Origin: Desmodesmus armatus
Taxonomy: Eukaryota > Chlorophyta > Chlorophyceae > Sphaeropleales > Scenedesmaceae
Reading direction: 5' to 3'
NCBI GenBank assembly: GCA_007449985.2
Contig: VIIQ02000753.1
Span: 1 to 64,000 of the forward strand
DNA length: 64,000 nt
The notes beneath the pieces were generated by a model. The model was not told where the DNA came from and ran no database searches. It was given only the letters and a program-made list of their open reading frames with translations. Below are positions 32,610-44,081 of this stretch, piece after piece. The position numbers and the translations under genes were made by a program. Positions within the stretch are counted from its first letter, which is position 1. Each line of letters starts with the position of its first letter.

Positions 32610-33086
32610 CTCATGGTATTGTGGTTGAGGCTCCACACACAGGCCCTGCCAGCCGAGGCACTTGTCAAAAAACAGGCTGGAAGATAGTGCCTCTGCATCA
32701 TTAGCTCCTGACTCTACGTAAAATCCTTTTCGACCATACAAGGCCCATGCCTTGTACATGTTGTGAAACAAGAATACATCTTGGCTGAATTGGGCTCCAA
32801 GTCCAGGTGTTTTCTCCCCACGCAGCACCTTGGAGCAGTAGTTTTGGTAGGCAGGGTCGGCAGCTGTGAATGATGACAACCACTGCTGGTACAGCTCCTC
32901 TTTGATCGCACTTCCATTTACATGACCATCACAACCATTGCTGGTACGCCATATCCTGGGCACCCTGGGCTGCTGCAGGGAGATTAAAAACACAAGCGCC
33001 ACAAACAGGCAGGGCAACAGCAGCTTCAATTCAACAACCCTGGATGACCCCCAAATCTTTGCTCTGAAGGGTTGAGTCCGAGACAT
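32610..33086 (-). CDS. FkbM-type methyltransferase with N-terminal membrane anchor, exon 1
   Basis: The ATG at 33086 starts a 327-residue protein (159 codons here plus 168 in exon 2). Residues about 20-40 (LKLLLPCLFVALVFLISLQ) form a signal anchor, implying a Golgi/ER lumenal enzyme with type II topology like the glycosyltransferases nearby. The SAM-binding start FYVESGANDAEALSSSLFF and GWQGLCVEPQP match the FkbM fold (FvdiGANdG..T..L, GW.G..iEP). The frame remains open upstream to a GTG at 33140, but the ATG gives the natural anchor. The gene appears intact. Confidence 0.85.
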
Positions 33087-33994
33087 GACGAGAAATGTCG
33101 GCTCGAGGATGGGAAGCAAAAAGTTACTGCGTGGTCGCACTTTCTGTGCACGTCAACGTCTCACAGATACAGTCAGGACAAACCATAGAGGTAAGACACT
33201 AAATGCACACTGGCCACGACTGACGAAGCTCCCCCAAGCTCGTCTCGCCTGTTTTAGGGCTCACAATCTTGACACTCTCCGTCACATATTGTCGCAATTT
33301 GCATTAGGCTTCAAGAGGCTGTCATTTAGTAGTATAAAGCTTACGGATCGCATTAGGGGCCTGCAGGAGGCCGGGCAGCCACGATAACACCTGCCACACA
33401 ATGTTCCGGAAAGCCGCCGCAAAGAGGCCCTATACGTGCGCAAATGTATAAGATAGGTACAAAACGTATCGAAGCCTCTGACCAGCCCATGAGCGTGCCA
33501 GGCGTCAACAGTTCTGCGACACCCATGCTGCTGCCCCACACAGCAGTGGACCAGGCCTGATGCTGCGTGCTGGCACCCAAAGGCTAGCTGACAATTTCTA
33601 TACAATTTCTATACATATGAATATGTCTTCTGCACGCTTCCTGAAGGGTGAAATGCAGCACTGAAGGCACTGACAGTGACAGCAGGCCAACCAGCTAAAC
33701 TGCACTGAACGGATGTGTGCGACAGCTGCAAGTGTTTGAAGCAGGTGCCAGTCACACAAGGTCACACGTTGGAGGAGGGCCAGCAACAGGGTGTCATAAG
33801 CCTGCACTGGGGCAGGGGTCGACCCCCTCTCCTTTGCTGTGCTGACATCTTGTTGCTGCGCTGTTCTGCAGGTATGTTCCTTGTGCTTTTGCAGGCAGAG
33901 TGTTGTTGTTGACAGCGGCAGCCCAGCAGGAGGACAGCACCAATGATCAACAGCGGAGCTTTGATGCAACATCCAGCCCAACAGGAGGGCAGCA
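33087..33994. other. Upstream region of the FkbM-type gene; no gene seen
   Basis: It may hold the promoter and 5' UTR of the methyltransferase. I see no unambiguous motif. Confidence 0.35.
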
Positions 33995-34489
33995 ACTGGA
34001 CAGGCACCTTCATGTCACAGTGAGCCAAGGGTTTGGGGGGCCCCGAAGCTCGTCTAGCTGCATTTGCACATGCCCATGCATCAATTGACCACTCCTTTTC
34101 GTTGACAGACACGACAGCTCCAGCCTCTGCGATCTTATTACAATGCACTGAACACAACATACACGCCATTGAAACGCAGCAGAACGCACTAAAGTATGGT
34201 ATGTATAGGATCACATCATTGATGGCTTGCACAGGCCCTATGCAGCGCTCTGTGCATACATCTCCATGTGGTGACTGGGATCTGTGCTGGTCTGAGGGAA
34301 GTAAGTCGCCACACACGCGGTGATAGCCTTTGCAGCTTGTGAAGTTGATTGTATCGATGCCTTCTTGACATTTCCTAGAGAGCAGATTTGCAAGTGATGG
34401 CGTGCAGCGGTGAGAAGAGTCCTTCAGCTGCCAGGGACGCAACTATTGGGGGTCCTCCACAAACCTTCAAACTTGGGGAGGTGACGGAC
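33995..34489. repeat. 495-bp direct repeat, left copy
   Basis: Near-identical to 35226-35720 in the same orientation. The few differences include CTTGGGG/CTAGGGA, GACCACT/AACCACT and AGTAAG/AATAAG. The - strand is open through each copy, but two of the differences would be non-synonymous (S/L, L/F) and no domain is recognised. Confidence 0.95.
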
Positions 34490-35225
34490 CGCAAAAATTG
34501 CAATCCCTTACTGTACAGATCAGGTGCACTTTGATGGATGTGTTGCAGCGGGGAATATTTTGTGCAGCTATGTCAAGCAGCAGCAGACAGTACGATTTTG
34601 GTTGCCCTGACTGCCAATTCAAGGTGCTCTTTGTTGGGACTCACCACATTCCTCGGGGGGTGGCGGAGGGGGAGGGGGGGCAGGGGGTGGCGGAGGGCCA
34701 GGGGGGCCAGGGGGGCAGGGTGGGCACAGAGGACCTGAAACAAACAAGCATGCACATGAGAGCCACCTCAAAGGGGTGAGTCAAGTGATTTTGGAGGAGC
34801 AGCACAGCTGGCAAATAGCTCTCCGCACCAAACAATGCTGTGGCAGGCGGATCTTGTGACTGAACAGCATGCTGCAAGACATCAAGGCAGCCACAACACG
34901 CTACACAGTTGCCGAGGCAACCTGTCACCACCGCTGTGCTGTTGAATGCAATAGGGCGGTTGAACACTGCTTGGCAACAATTTGCGGTTGCATGTTGCTT
35001 ATGTTTATGTTGCTTATGTTTCGAGAGTGTCCCACTTTGTCTCTTGAACGCATGCCTGTCTGGCATCAAGGCTTCTGCTTATGCTACCATCAATCAGTGC
35101 GTTGTTTTTTGTGACATTGTTATCATGTTCCGACGTCCAGTTCAGTCTCTCTCGGTAGCAGCCATGCTACGTCCTCTCTCCAAGGCTCAAGCCAGGACGG
35201 AGTTGACAAGGCATAGTTGCTATCC
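34490..35225. other. Spacer between direct repeats; no gene
   Basis: G-rich minisatellite-like GGTGGCGGAGGG..CAGGGG at 34660-34725 and a TGTTGCTTATGTT doublet near 35000. No coding signature. Confidence 0.45.
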
Positions 35226-35720
35226 ACTGGACAGGCACCTTCATGTCACAGTGAGCCAAGGGTTTGGGGGGCCCCGAAGCTCGTCTAGCTGCATTTGCAC
35301 ATGCCCATGCATCAATTAACCACTCCTTTTCGTTGACAGACACGACAGCTCCAGCCTCTGCGATCTTATTACAATGCACTGAACACAACATACACGCCAT
35401 TGAAACGCAGCAGAACGCACTAAAGTATGGTATGTATAGGATCACATCATTGATGGCTTGCACAGGCCCTATGCAGCGCTCTGTGCATACATCTCCATGT
35501 GGTGACTGGGATCTGTGCTGGTCTGAGGGAAATAAGTCGCCACACACGCGGTGATAGCCTTTGCAGCTTGTGAAGTTGATTGTATCGATGCCTTCTTGAC
35601 ATTTCCTAGAGAGCAGATTTGCAAGTGATGGCGTGCAGCGGTGAGAAGAGTCCTTCAGCTGCCAGGGACGCAACTATTGGGGGTCCTCCACAAACCTTCA
35701 AACTAGGGAAGGTGACGGAC
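35226..35720. repeat. 495-bp direct repeat, right copy
   Basis: Second copy of 33995-34489. It ends exactly where a hAT-like terminus (CAGGGGTGTACCG, 35726) begins, suggesting a transposon boundary limits the duplicated block. Confidence 0.95.
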
Positions 35721-35725
35721 TGCAC

Positions 35726-36200
35726 CAGGGGTGTACCGTTTCACGTTTTACAACTTTTACTTTCATAGCAAAAAATTGTGAACTCCTCACGCCCCAACAC
35801 CCCCTTGGCCTCTGTGAAATGGTGAAGAGGGTGGTAATTAGGGTGGTCTGCCAGTGCTGGGGCAGTGCTGCAGCAGCTGATGCACCCCCTATAAGGGCCT
35901 GACACTACTGTTGACACTGTTTCAATACTATAGAGGCCTTCACCACCAAGGAGCCTGCTCTCAGCCCTTGATAAAGCCCACCTGGGGCCCTACCAGAAGT
36001 GATCTGCAGCTGCTGCTGCCTGCCGCCTAGCGCTTCACCATTTCACTTTCATAGTGAAAATATCAGTAAATTCCAATTTTCTTTGCAAGATTTAATTTTC
36101 ACGACTTGTGCATTAGGAAAACAAGGTTTTCGTTGAAAAGGCGGAGCCTTAGGGCTCCTGCTCCTTTTCAACTACAACCTTGGTAAGAAGTGATGTGTGA
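35726..36200. mobile_element. hAT-like element remnant (CAGGGGTGTACC end)
   Basis: It begins with the same CAGGGGTGTACCGTTTCAC terminus as related copies at 8459, 39346 and 43918. The block at 35780-36020 matches 8870-9110. The opposite end was not located, so it may be truncated or nested. Confidence 0.5.
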
Positions 36201-36398
36201 GAGTTGTGTACAGTCTTGCCTGAGTTCCCTACTGCAAACTTGTCCAGAATGCCTTTTCATTTGCAAACTTGTCCAGGATGACTTTGCAACTACAAAACAA
36301 ACTAGTCAAAGGGCCTAATCAACTACAAGCTTGTCCAGAATGCCTTTTGAACTACAAACTTGGGAAGGGGGCTTGGATGAGGTGGGGGGGGGGGGTAC

Positions 36399-36660
36399 TG
36401 CAGCATGCTCAGCATGTACAGTGCAGTGAAGTTCTATTCTGCAGCACCACAGGTAGGGGTATGTGTGCTGTTTTTTGGGGGGGGAGGGGGTTAATGTTCT
36501 GCTCAGCATGTACAGTGGAGTGATCTACTTTACTGCGCCACGGGTGAGGAGGGTGGCATCCAGGATGACATCCAGGATTGTTTGGGGGGTAGGTGCCTGC
36601 TTAGCATGTACAGTGGAGTGTAAGTTCACTTTATGGCGCCACAGGCAGGTGGGTGCGCCG
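36399..36660. repeat. Three imperfect tandem units with AGCATGTACAGTG
   Basis: CAGCATGTACAGTGNAGTG...CACTTTANNGCGCCAC(A/G)G occurs three times (about 36412, 36505 and 36603) at roughly 95-bp spacing, each followed by a G-rich stretch. These look like degenerate tandem repeats. Confidence 0.75.
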
Positions 36661-38129
36661 GGGAGGGGGGGGGCACTTGAAACACTTGAAACACATTGCG
36701 AGCAAAGTTGTACTTGTGTCAACTAATCAGATCGGTTGGTGACGTCTCTACTAACATCAGCCACAGCTACAACAGTTTTGCCTGACAATGCTGGCCAATC
36801 ATTGCACCTGGAACCACCAAGGTCACAGGGTGTGACTGTATCGAAACCAAGTCATTCAAAGCTCACAACCGCTATCCATCCCACTGTACACCTTCTGCCC
36901 CTGCTGCCACAGTGATGATGTGCCCAAGGCCCCATTTGGTCATGCAATCAGCGATCACTCCAACATGCAAAATCACCATTCTCTCAGCAGCTTTCACTGT
37001 CGCCCCAGGGGTGCTGCGCATCATACCTGAGAAGTCACACGCACCAGCGTGAACTCCTGCAACGCAAGCCAGCTGGCCGCTAACATGGCAATCTGTGCTG
37101 CCTCCACAGTCTTACCAACATAAGTGTTCAGCGCCCCTGCTTGCCTCTCCATAGAATTGCACAGCACCCTTAGTATCTTCTGTCCCATGTATTGCGATCA
37201 ACAGCACTGCCAGCAAACTGTGTGGCGTTATCTCCCCATACTTGTTTCAAAGTCCCCCATGCCGTCCCAACTCTGTCCCATGCTGCCTGTTGGCCATCTT
37301 TGCCCCAGTGCTGCCCCAGGTATACCTCTACTGCCCCCATGCTCCCTCTTTATCAACGCACTGCCCTTCCAGACCCTGCCTGCAATCAACTGCACCTGTT
37401 TCCTGCCATGCCAAAGTCACCAAGACTCTCCCTGTAGGGCTGCACGTGTACTGTTCTGCAAGAACCCCTTACATGAGCTGTGTTGTGTACACAACACAGT
37501 GCTTTGCCTTCCAACAGTCAAAGCTGCATGCTGTCTGTTTCCTGCCTGCAGTGCTTGCAGGCTGTGCTGAACCGTAAAGTGAGATGGCAATGGGTGCTAC
37601 TTCAATCTTTAGTGGACAGTCTGAGGATGCTGGATCACATCTGCTCCTTCTGTAGTTTCAAATCAATCATCCAACCATCTGTAGCTAGTCACCAGCAGCG
37701 CCGTGAGATGATGCTCCACATGATGCACAGCCCATGACGTTTCTTATGTGGTTGTGCGTGAGCCGTAACGATTGGAGGTCAGCCCCGTGCATGCACGTTA
37801 ACGGTCACAACATGCAAACGGTCACAGCATCAGCCAACGCAATCTGCGCTCAAACTCCTCACTATGTTTTGATAGGTGTTTGCGCTACGATTGATTGCTG
37901 CATGAGCTACAGACAACGAGCCATGACGCTACCAGACCCCCTCCAGGCCTAACAAACGTTTCTGCCAGTGCCGCTACCAGAGCAGCCTGCAGGCTCTGCC
38001 GACCACCCCATATTGGTTTGCACCGATTTGAGTTCTGCATTTACTGGAGACGCTGAAGAGCCCTGTACAGGAAGAGTGAACGGTCACTTAAGATTTTGGG
38101 GTCATTTTTGTGCAAGTGTGAGACATGCA
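36661..38129. other. No recognisable gene
   Basis: C/T-rich + strand (37124-37570) gives open frames in several phases with Cys/Pro/Leu-rich translations and no motif. I regard it as non-coding. Confidence 0.4.
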
Positions 38130-39320
38130 ACCTAGGTGGCAGTCGCCCTGGGGGAGCTCCGCCAAAAATTTCCATTTTATTTTCAATGAGTGACCTGCAG
38201 CTCCCGCCCTATCCCGACAGCCCCGGGCCTGCGGTGCACATAAGTGGACACAGCAGCGCAGAATCTGCTGTTTGATACCCGGTTGCTGGCAAACAGGCAA
38301 CCTGGAGGCCGGTTGGTGACAGCAGCACATCGCCATCGATGGGTGGCACTCGCGGTGACCCATGCTGTTGTGCTGTACAGCTCCATCGCAACGAAACTAA
38401 TTATTTTGCACGATAATAATCTGTGGACGTAGCGCGGGGGTCAGTGCGACGTTGTTGCTCAACTCTGTAGGCGGGAGCAACAGCAGCAGCAGCCCATGCT
38501 GCTATTGTACGCTACATTTGGACGTAACAGCTATATGCAGATATCTATGTGATCGAAATAAGAGTGCCGGCTCATGCCAGGTGCAGAACGCAGCTGGTAC
38601 CAGCTGGACCCCTGCATTGCATACACACAGCCATACTGCATGAGCCGGCAATGCTCAAAAATTGGGGAAGCATGCATGCTGCTAGAAACACTCAGCACAT
38701 ATGTATACAAGTCTTGCTCAATGGGCTTCAGAAGCCTGGCAGCTGCACGCTAAGTGCACAGCCAGGCAAGTACTAGTACATTGCCACAGTGTGCTCAATG
38801 CCAGGACGACCCCAGGCGCAGAGGTGGTCATAGGTCTGGGCTAAAGTGATGCTGGTGCAACCCATAACGGCAGACAGGAGCAAGCTGGGGGAAAGGGTCA
38901 TTCATGCCACACTTGCATCAGTGGTGCACCAGCTCAGCAGAGCTGCAGCGTGCAACAGACGCAGTCTGCTTTGATCGCTACTGTGGACTACACATTGCAT
39001 CATGCTGACAATAGCAGGCGTTCGCTGCCTGCTCCTACAGCTGCTGTAAGCACTATACTGTTGTAAGCATTATACTGCTGAGGGGCGCCGTGTGCAGCCG
39101 CAGTGCCCGACGTTGCCGTTGCACAAGCCAGACTAAGGGCAACTGCTGCTGTAATTGCACGCCAATGCCAGTGCTTCTGTGTGGGTTGCCCAATGTGCTG
39201 CTTGCGGCAGGGCCCCAAAACCTGGAACATCAGCAAGGGGACATCACACACTTTCGAATCTTGCCTCGCGCGCTAATTTGTAATTCCTTCACAGACCCCC
39301 AAACCATGAAAGTGTTCACC
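38130..39320. repeat. Dispersed repeat, copy B (first copy 6330-7760)
   Basis: Direct-orientation relative of copy A, sharing the CATCAATGGGTGGCACTCGCGGTGACCCATGCTG-type block at 38335-38365 and the terminal CTTTCGAATCTTGCCTCGCGCGC block. It is immediately followed by a hAT-like terminus at 39346. Confidence 0.7.
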
Positions 39321-39523
39321 GGGTGAACTTCACCCCTGGTGCAGCCAGGGGTGTACTGTTTCACTTTTGAAAAGATTTCAATGAAATTTTCCTGACATCG
39401 GCACCCCCCAGCACCGCCCTTACAATGGGATGAAATTTTAGAGCAGGCCTTCTGAAAGTGCTCTGCACTGCTGCAGCAGCTGGACCCCTCCCTCATTGCC
39501 TAGCACTGCTGGTAACGACTGTT

Positions 39524-39561
39524 ACGACGAAGGTAGCATGGCGGCATGCTACCTTCGTCGT
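39524..39561. repeat. Perfect 17-bp inverted repeat with 4-nt loop
   Basis: ACGACGAAGGTAGCATG, GCGG, then CATGCTACCTTCGTCGT. It lies inside a hAT-like repeat copy; the sibling copies at 8600 and 45800 lack it, so it arose by local inversion-duplication or a small insertion. Confidence 0.95.
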
Positions 39562-39739
39562 CTGTTTACCACCTCAGAGGACATAATATGTACATACAGG
39601 CCACATGGAACTAGCATGGTGGTGCAGCATAGTCGGTTGGTGCCTTTCACGGCTGATGGGTGTGACTCATGGAACGACGCCCCCCGGGAAACGTCACCGT
39701 GCTGTTGCCTTCTTGAGATAATTCAGCACTGCATTTGAG

Positions 39740-40724
39740 CATGTTTCTGTTTGTCTCGTGACTTATGGTGGCTTGTAGAGGGAGTAACACTGCACCACCT
39801 GCTGGGCTTCTGGCAGAAGCCTTCTGCACGCCTCTCTGCGTTTCTATGGTAGTGTATCAGGCAACTTTCTGTGTGGGCCTGGGATGGCTCCGAGCACCGC
39901 CCGCATGCCAGTATTGGATAGAGATGTGAAAGACAAGCCGAGAGGTGCCAGTGCTGTGGCGTTGCGTGCAGTGTTGCCACACCCCATTCACCATCACCAA
40001 CCACTCAGGAACAGCTTCTGCTGAGGCGCTGCTGTGGTGCCACACTGCAGTGAAAGGGGTGTGTGACGTGTATGCACATCGTCTTCTTGCTCTTCTGCTG
40101 CCGCTACGCCCTTGCCCAGCAAGTACCAACCAAACCCAGTTTACCTGCCAACAGGGGTGTGCCCGCCCTAATCCCACATCACAGACATAGGATACCACAT
40201 GGACGGTTTTCTGGGCGGTTTTCAACATGTGGTTGCAAAGCAGCTGTTGCAGTGACCTGGCACAGCTACTGTTGGGGTGCATGAGCTGTGCTCACCCAGC
40301 TACGCACTTTGTGCTTGCTTTGGGGCACCGGAGCGACCTGCTGACCACAGGTCCCCTGGATTCCTCCCGCAGTAGTTTTGGTTATGAACCCGCTCAGGAG
40401 TAGGTGTGGGGCAGCAACATGTGGTTGCCTGTTGTGTTGGGCATAGGTGCACTGCAGCAATGAGTCTGTCAGTCAATACAACCTGCCCTTCTCTGGACTT
40501 GATCCTTAAAACACTTTATGTGTGGTTGGGTCGCCTGCATGGCAGTCAGTCCCGTGCTGTTGTTGATGCATTTGCTGTAGAGCGGCCACAACTGGCCCAG
40601 ACACTGGGGAGCTGCAAAGCTTTCCCAGTTTTTGTCTGGTGGTGCTGTTTGAGGCACCTAGGTAGATTTGTTGCTAAGCAATGCTTTGGCGCAATGACCC
40701 TGCTGGAGAACGTGTAACATGATG
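39740..40724. other. No recognisable gene
   Basis: Short frames in all phases, none with a family signature. A few TGG/TGT-rich stretches. Confidence 0.4.
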
Positions 40725-41823
40725 AGGGGTGTGCCGTTGCAGTCAGAGGCTTATTACACGGGGCCCGGTATACCGGGCTTCGATACCGAAATCTCAGAAG
40801 CAATGCGAAGCCGTTTTGAGCGTTTATTGCTCTTATTCAATCAAAATGAACTAGTTCAAGCTTTTTCCGGCTCCGAGTGGACGCCTGGAAGGGGGTATAC
40901 CGGATCGGCTACAGCCAGCCGGGATACCCCCCCTTCCCGGGGGGCGGGGGGGGGGGGGGGGGGTAAAAATTCGACCCCTCCGTAATGACCCGCAAGTGTT
41001 CGAGGTGTATATATGTGAATTTATATTATATTTAAAGCGCCTCAGCCAATACGGACGCCTGTGTACGCTGCTGCTGCCGCATAGGGATCATGATCCACAC
41101 AGTGTGTCCACTTGGGAGCTGCAGACAGCCCTGACGTTCATAAAGAAACGCAAACGCAATTACTATTATACCACGTGATGTGCTGCTACACTGCTCGTGG
41201 CCATACGGTGGGCTGGTGCACCTGCAGCACTCCAGTGTTGCTCAAAGCAGTAGTACGCCGCAACTTGCTGTTTGGGCTGAGTAATCAAGCAAATCATGAA
41301 ACATTGATTTACAGACATAACAATCACCAAACACGTGACTTATAACAGCTGTTTGTTGGGTCTGTCACCCCCAGTGTAATATGACACACACCCCAGACCG
41401 GTATACCGGCCGGTATACCGGGCCCAGTGTAATAAACCAGATTTCCAGCTGTATCAGGCTTACACACTTTACATTACACATGTTTACAGTGTTATTACAG
41501 TGTAATTTACATGGCCATCAACGCTCTGTAAGCAGTGTAAGGCAGTTGCACAGCATTGTTACAGTGCCTGACGCAGGCGTTGAGCATGCAGAGTGCTTTT
41601 GAATATGCGTAACATAATGTAGACGTCTATGGATGCATCATTCATGGCATGCAGCCCTACTGCAGGAGGTCTGGGCACCCGGGCCAGGAGTGATCAGCGG
41701 CCTGCCAGGTGCCGTCCTGTGCCAGCCTGTGGCGTCAGTCTTACAATGTAAATCTTACCGTAATCTTACAGTAAAGTGTAATTACATTACACCAACCCTG
41801 ATTACACTGTAACGGCACACCCA
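40725..41823. mobile_element. TIR element with nested CCGGTATACCGG palindromes
   Basis: Outer ends GGGTGTGCCGTTGCAGT (about 40725) and ACTGTAACGGCACACCC (about 41823) are inverted repeats. A second inverted pair lies inside: GGCTTATTACACGGGGCCCG near 40748 and its complement CGGGCCCAGTGTAATAAACC near 41417. CCGGTATACCGG, itself palindromic, occurs near 40762 and twice near 41399-41420. The right part is dense in TGTAAT/ATTACA words, as expected of subterminal transposase sites. It has a G tract near 40944. No transposase. Confidence 0.65.
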
Positions 41824-42113
41824 TGCCTGCCAAGTACCAACCCTGCCTGCGGGCTTCCTGGTATTTTTAAGCTGATGAAGGAGTTTCAGCAGTTTGGCGC
41901 AGTTGGTGTGCAACCCTCTAAAAAAGGCAGCACAGTCAAGAGGCAGCAGGTGGGCCAAAGGGTGTGGCAGTTAGGTGCTACAGCAGGTGCCCAACATGTT
42001 GCTGTGCTGTACCGTTGCTGGCTTGTACGCTGCTAAAAGTCGCTCTCAGAGCATAAGTTGCACCCCAGGGGATGACGTTTTGCAGTGGGGTGTTGAGGGG
42101 CTTGTATCTCTGA

Positions 42114-42320
42114 TAGTAGGAGTAGGAGTAGGAGTAGGAGTAGGAGTAGGAGTAGGAGTAGGAGTAGGAGTAGGAGTAGGAGTAGGAGTAGGAGTAGGAG
42201 TAGGAGTAGGAGTAGGAGTAGGAGTAGGAGTAGGAGTAGGAGTAGGAGTAGGAGTAGGAGTAGGAGTAGGAGTAGGAGTAGGAGTAGGAGTAGGAGTAGG
42301 AGTAGGAGTAGGAGTAGGAG
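42114..42320. repeat. Hexamer satellite (AGGAGT)n, about 34 copies
   Basis: Pure GTAGGA/AGGAGT repeats, bracketed by a direct repeat GTATCTCTGATAG (42104-42116 and 42320-42332). Every frame stays open (Gly-Val, Ser-Tyr, poly-Leu), so the long open frames here are artefacts. Confidence 0.98.
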
Positions 42321-42329
42321 TATCTCTGA

Positions 42330-42713
42330 TAGGGGCTCCTTTGCAGCTGCCGGTGCGAGAGGTACAACTGCAACACTAATCAAATGCCAGGGGAGTAGTA
42401 GTACTTTCAAGGAGCCTGCTTTGTGGTTGACTATAGGTTAATCGCCAGATGAAATTGTCAACTTTGACTCACGGTGCGGTGTTGTCTGCATTTACATGAA
42501 GTCGCCGACAACTCTTACGACGTACTGCTACCGTCAGCTACTTTGGAGACAGCTTTTATGTGCCCACCAGCCATATCCTGTTGGATCTGCACCTGCTGCT
42601 GCTGGCTGCCATGTGTCTTTCACATTTTCACTTTCATTTGAAACTTACAGTCATTTTCCTTTTCTCCATACATTGCTGCTTGAGACCCGGTAAACATGAC
42701 ACGTACACCCCTA
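42330..42713 (-). mobile_element. hAT-like element copy (partial), with internal empty site
   Basis: Reverse-complement relative of the element at 43918-45961. It includes GGTGGGC..AGCTGTCTCC (around 42545-42560), which is contiguous here but split by a LINE in the other copy, and ends near GTACACCCCTAG (about 42713). The hexamer satellite lies at its other side. Confidence 0.55.
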
Positions 42714-43505
42714 GGCACAAGACATGAAAGTTGAATCCTTCAATAGATACCGCCTGAAAATCATGAAAGTTTGTGGTGTTCAGGAAATTCAGCAGGGGCC
42801 CGTCGCAAAATATACTGGTGACCGATAACTGCAAAAGTTGTCACCTGTGCCTTCCCACCACCCTCAGGCCCCTTGCAAGGCCTACGCAATCGTTTGCTTA
42901 GCCATTCAACTTAGCTTAGCTTGCGTCACGCTGGGTGGCCTGCAAACAGTAGTGTTCTATGCAACAGCAACCAAGCTGATCTACACTGTACACTCCAGCT
43001 GATTTGCCTGCGAGTGTTCCTGCCCATCCTGTGCATGCAAAGACCAGCTGCAGCCAGTCCCAGCCCAACACAGCACTCATTGGCAGCCGTAGCAGCTGGC
43101 CACACCAACTGTACTGAGCAATACAGCAGCATGTTGTAAAGCCACACAGCACTCTGTGGCAGCACAATCAGGCTCTAAAGCCACAGCAGCAGCCGTCAGC
43201 AGCAGTCCGCAAATTGTTATGGTAATTATCAAATCAGGGCCAAAGCCCTCGCAAAACATGTGAAAGGATTGAATTTTGGCCTGATTCGCCCATTCCCAAT
43301 ATTTTCCGTGCGAAACCGTTTATGGAAATCACTGTTGCACTGTGGGGAAATTGCACTGTGGGGAAGCTGCTTGCCAGTACAGCCCGGGTGCCTCTGCTCT
43401 AGGCACAACCCGCAGCAGCAGATTGCCAGATGTCACTGCAGTAACAGGAATGTGGCGCCAGCAGTACCCAACGGTGACGGGTATAACTGCATGTGGAAAA
43501 TGGCA
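42714..43505. other. No gene; short dispersed repeats
   Basis: 42935-42995 repeats the GGTGGCCTGCAAACAGTAGT block of 21240. Nothing coding is recognised. Confidence 0.4.
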
Positions 43506-43777
43506 AGGGGTCCACCAACAAACCTACAGCCAGGGCGGGCGGGAGACGCCAACCCTAATCTTGCAGGGGGGTAAGGTGTCAAACAGCCCATATCGCAGGG
43601 CAGGTAGGGGTCAAGTAGCCCGTCCATAGGGTAGAGCAACAGTACCTAACGACAGCCTAAAACCAACCCGGGGGGGTAGGGGTCCGTGAGCCAGAGAGCC
43701 CAAGATGGATACAGGGGGAGGAATAGAAGCAAATCAGGCGTCTTCCCATTCTGATTGCAGGTTGATGGTGGACCCCC
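43506..43777. mobile_element. Short TIR element, GGGGTCCACC family
   Basis: The left end GGGGTCCACCAACAAACCTA and right end GATGGTGGACCCCC are inverted repeats, with CCCTA/GTAGGGG-rich interior. About 270 bp, apparently a deletion derivative of the 15281-16703 family. Confidence 0.55.
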
Positions 43778-43909
43778 AAGTGCAAGCTCCGTAAAGGTGG
43801 CTGATCGAGGCCAAACAACTATCAAAAATTAGTTAATGAAACCACGGTTCCGCTTTCTGACGGAGACGGCAGGATCAGGGGACTTCAGCGAGAAGAGAGC
43901 GGTGAGGTG

Positions 43910-43917
43910 GTGTGATG
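43910..43917. repeat. 8-bp target duplication GTGTGATG, left
   Basis: Identical octamer at 45962-45969, immediately outside the element ends. Confidence 0.85.
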
Positions 43918-44081
43918 CAGGGGTGTACATTTGAAGGTTGTTCGGGTCTCAGGAAGCAATTTCATTAAAAAATGAAAATTACTGAAAATTTCAGTTGACA
44001 AGTTGAAAAGTGAAAGACAGATGGCAGGCAGCAGCAGCAGATGTAGATCCACAAGGATGTATGGCTGGTGGGCGCTTACAA

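Noticed and set aside
33762..34442. 226-codon - strand frame, repeated in part at 35167-35673
   Set aside because: It lies mostly inside the 495-bp duplicated repeat. The few copy differences change amino acids, and no domain or splice structure is visible.
39338..39628. Closed hAT copy with GGTGCAGC duplication
   Set aside because: The second GGTGCAGC (39621) is not preceded by the expected ...CCCTG terminus and is part of the repeat's own sequence.
41975..42410. Long frames encoding Gly-Val, Ser-Tyr or poly-Leu repeats
   Set aside because: All arise from the perfect hexamer satellite, which is open in every frame.
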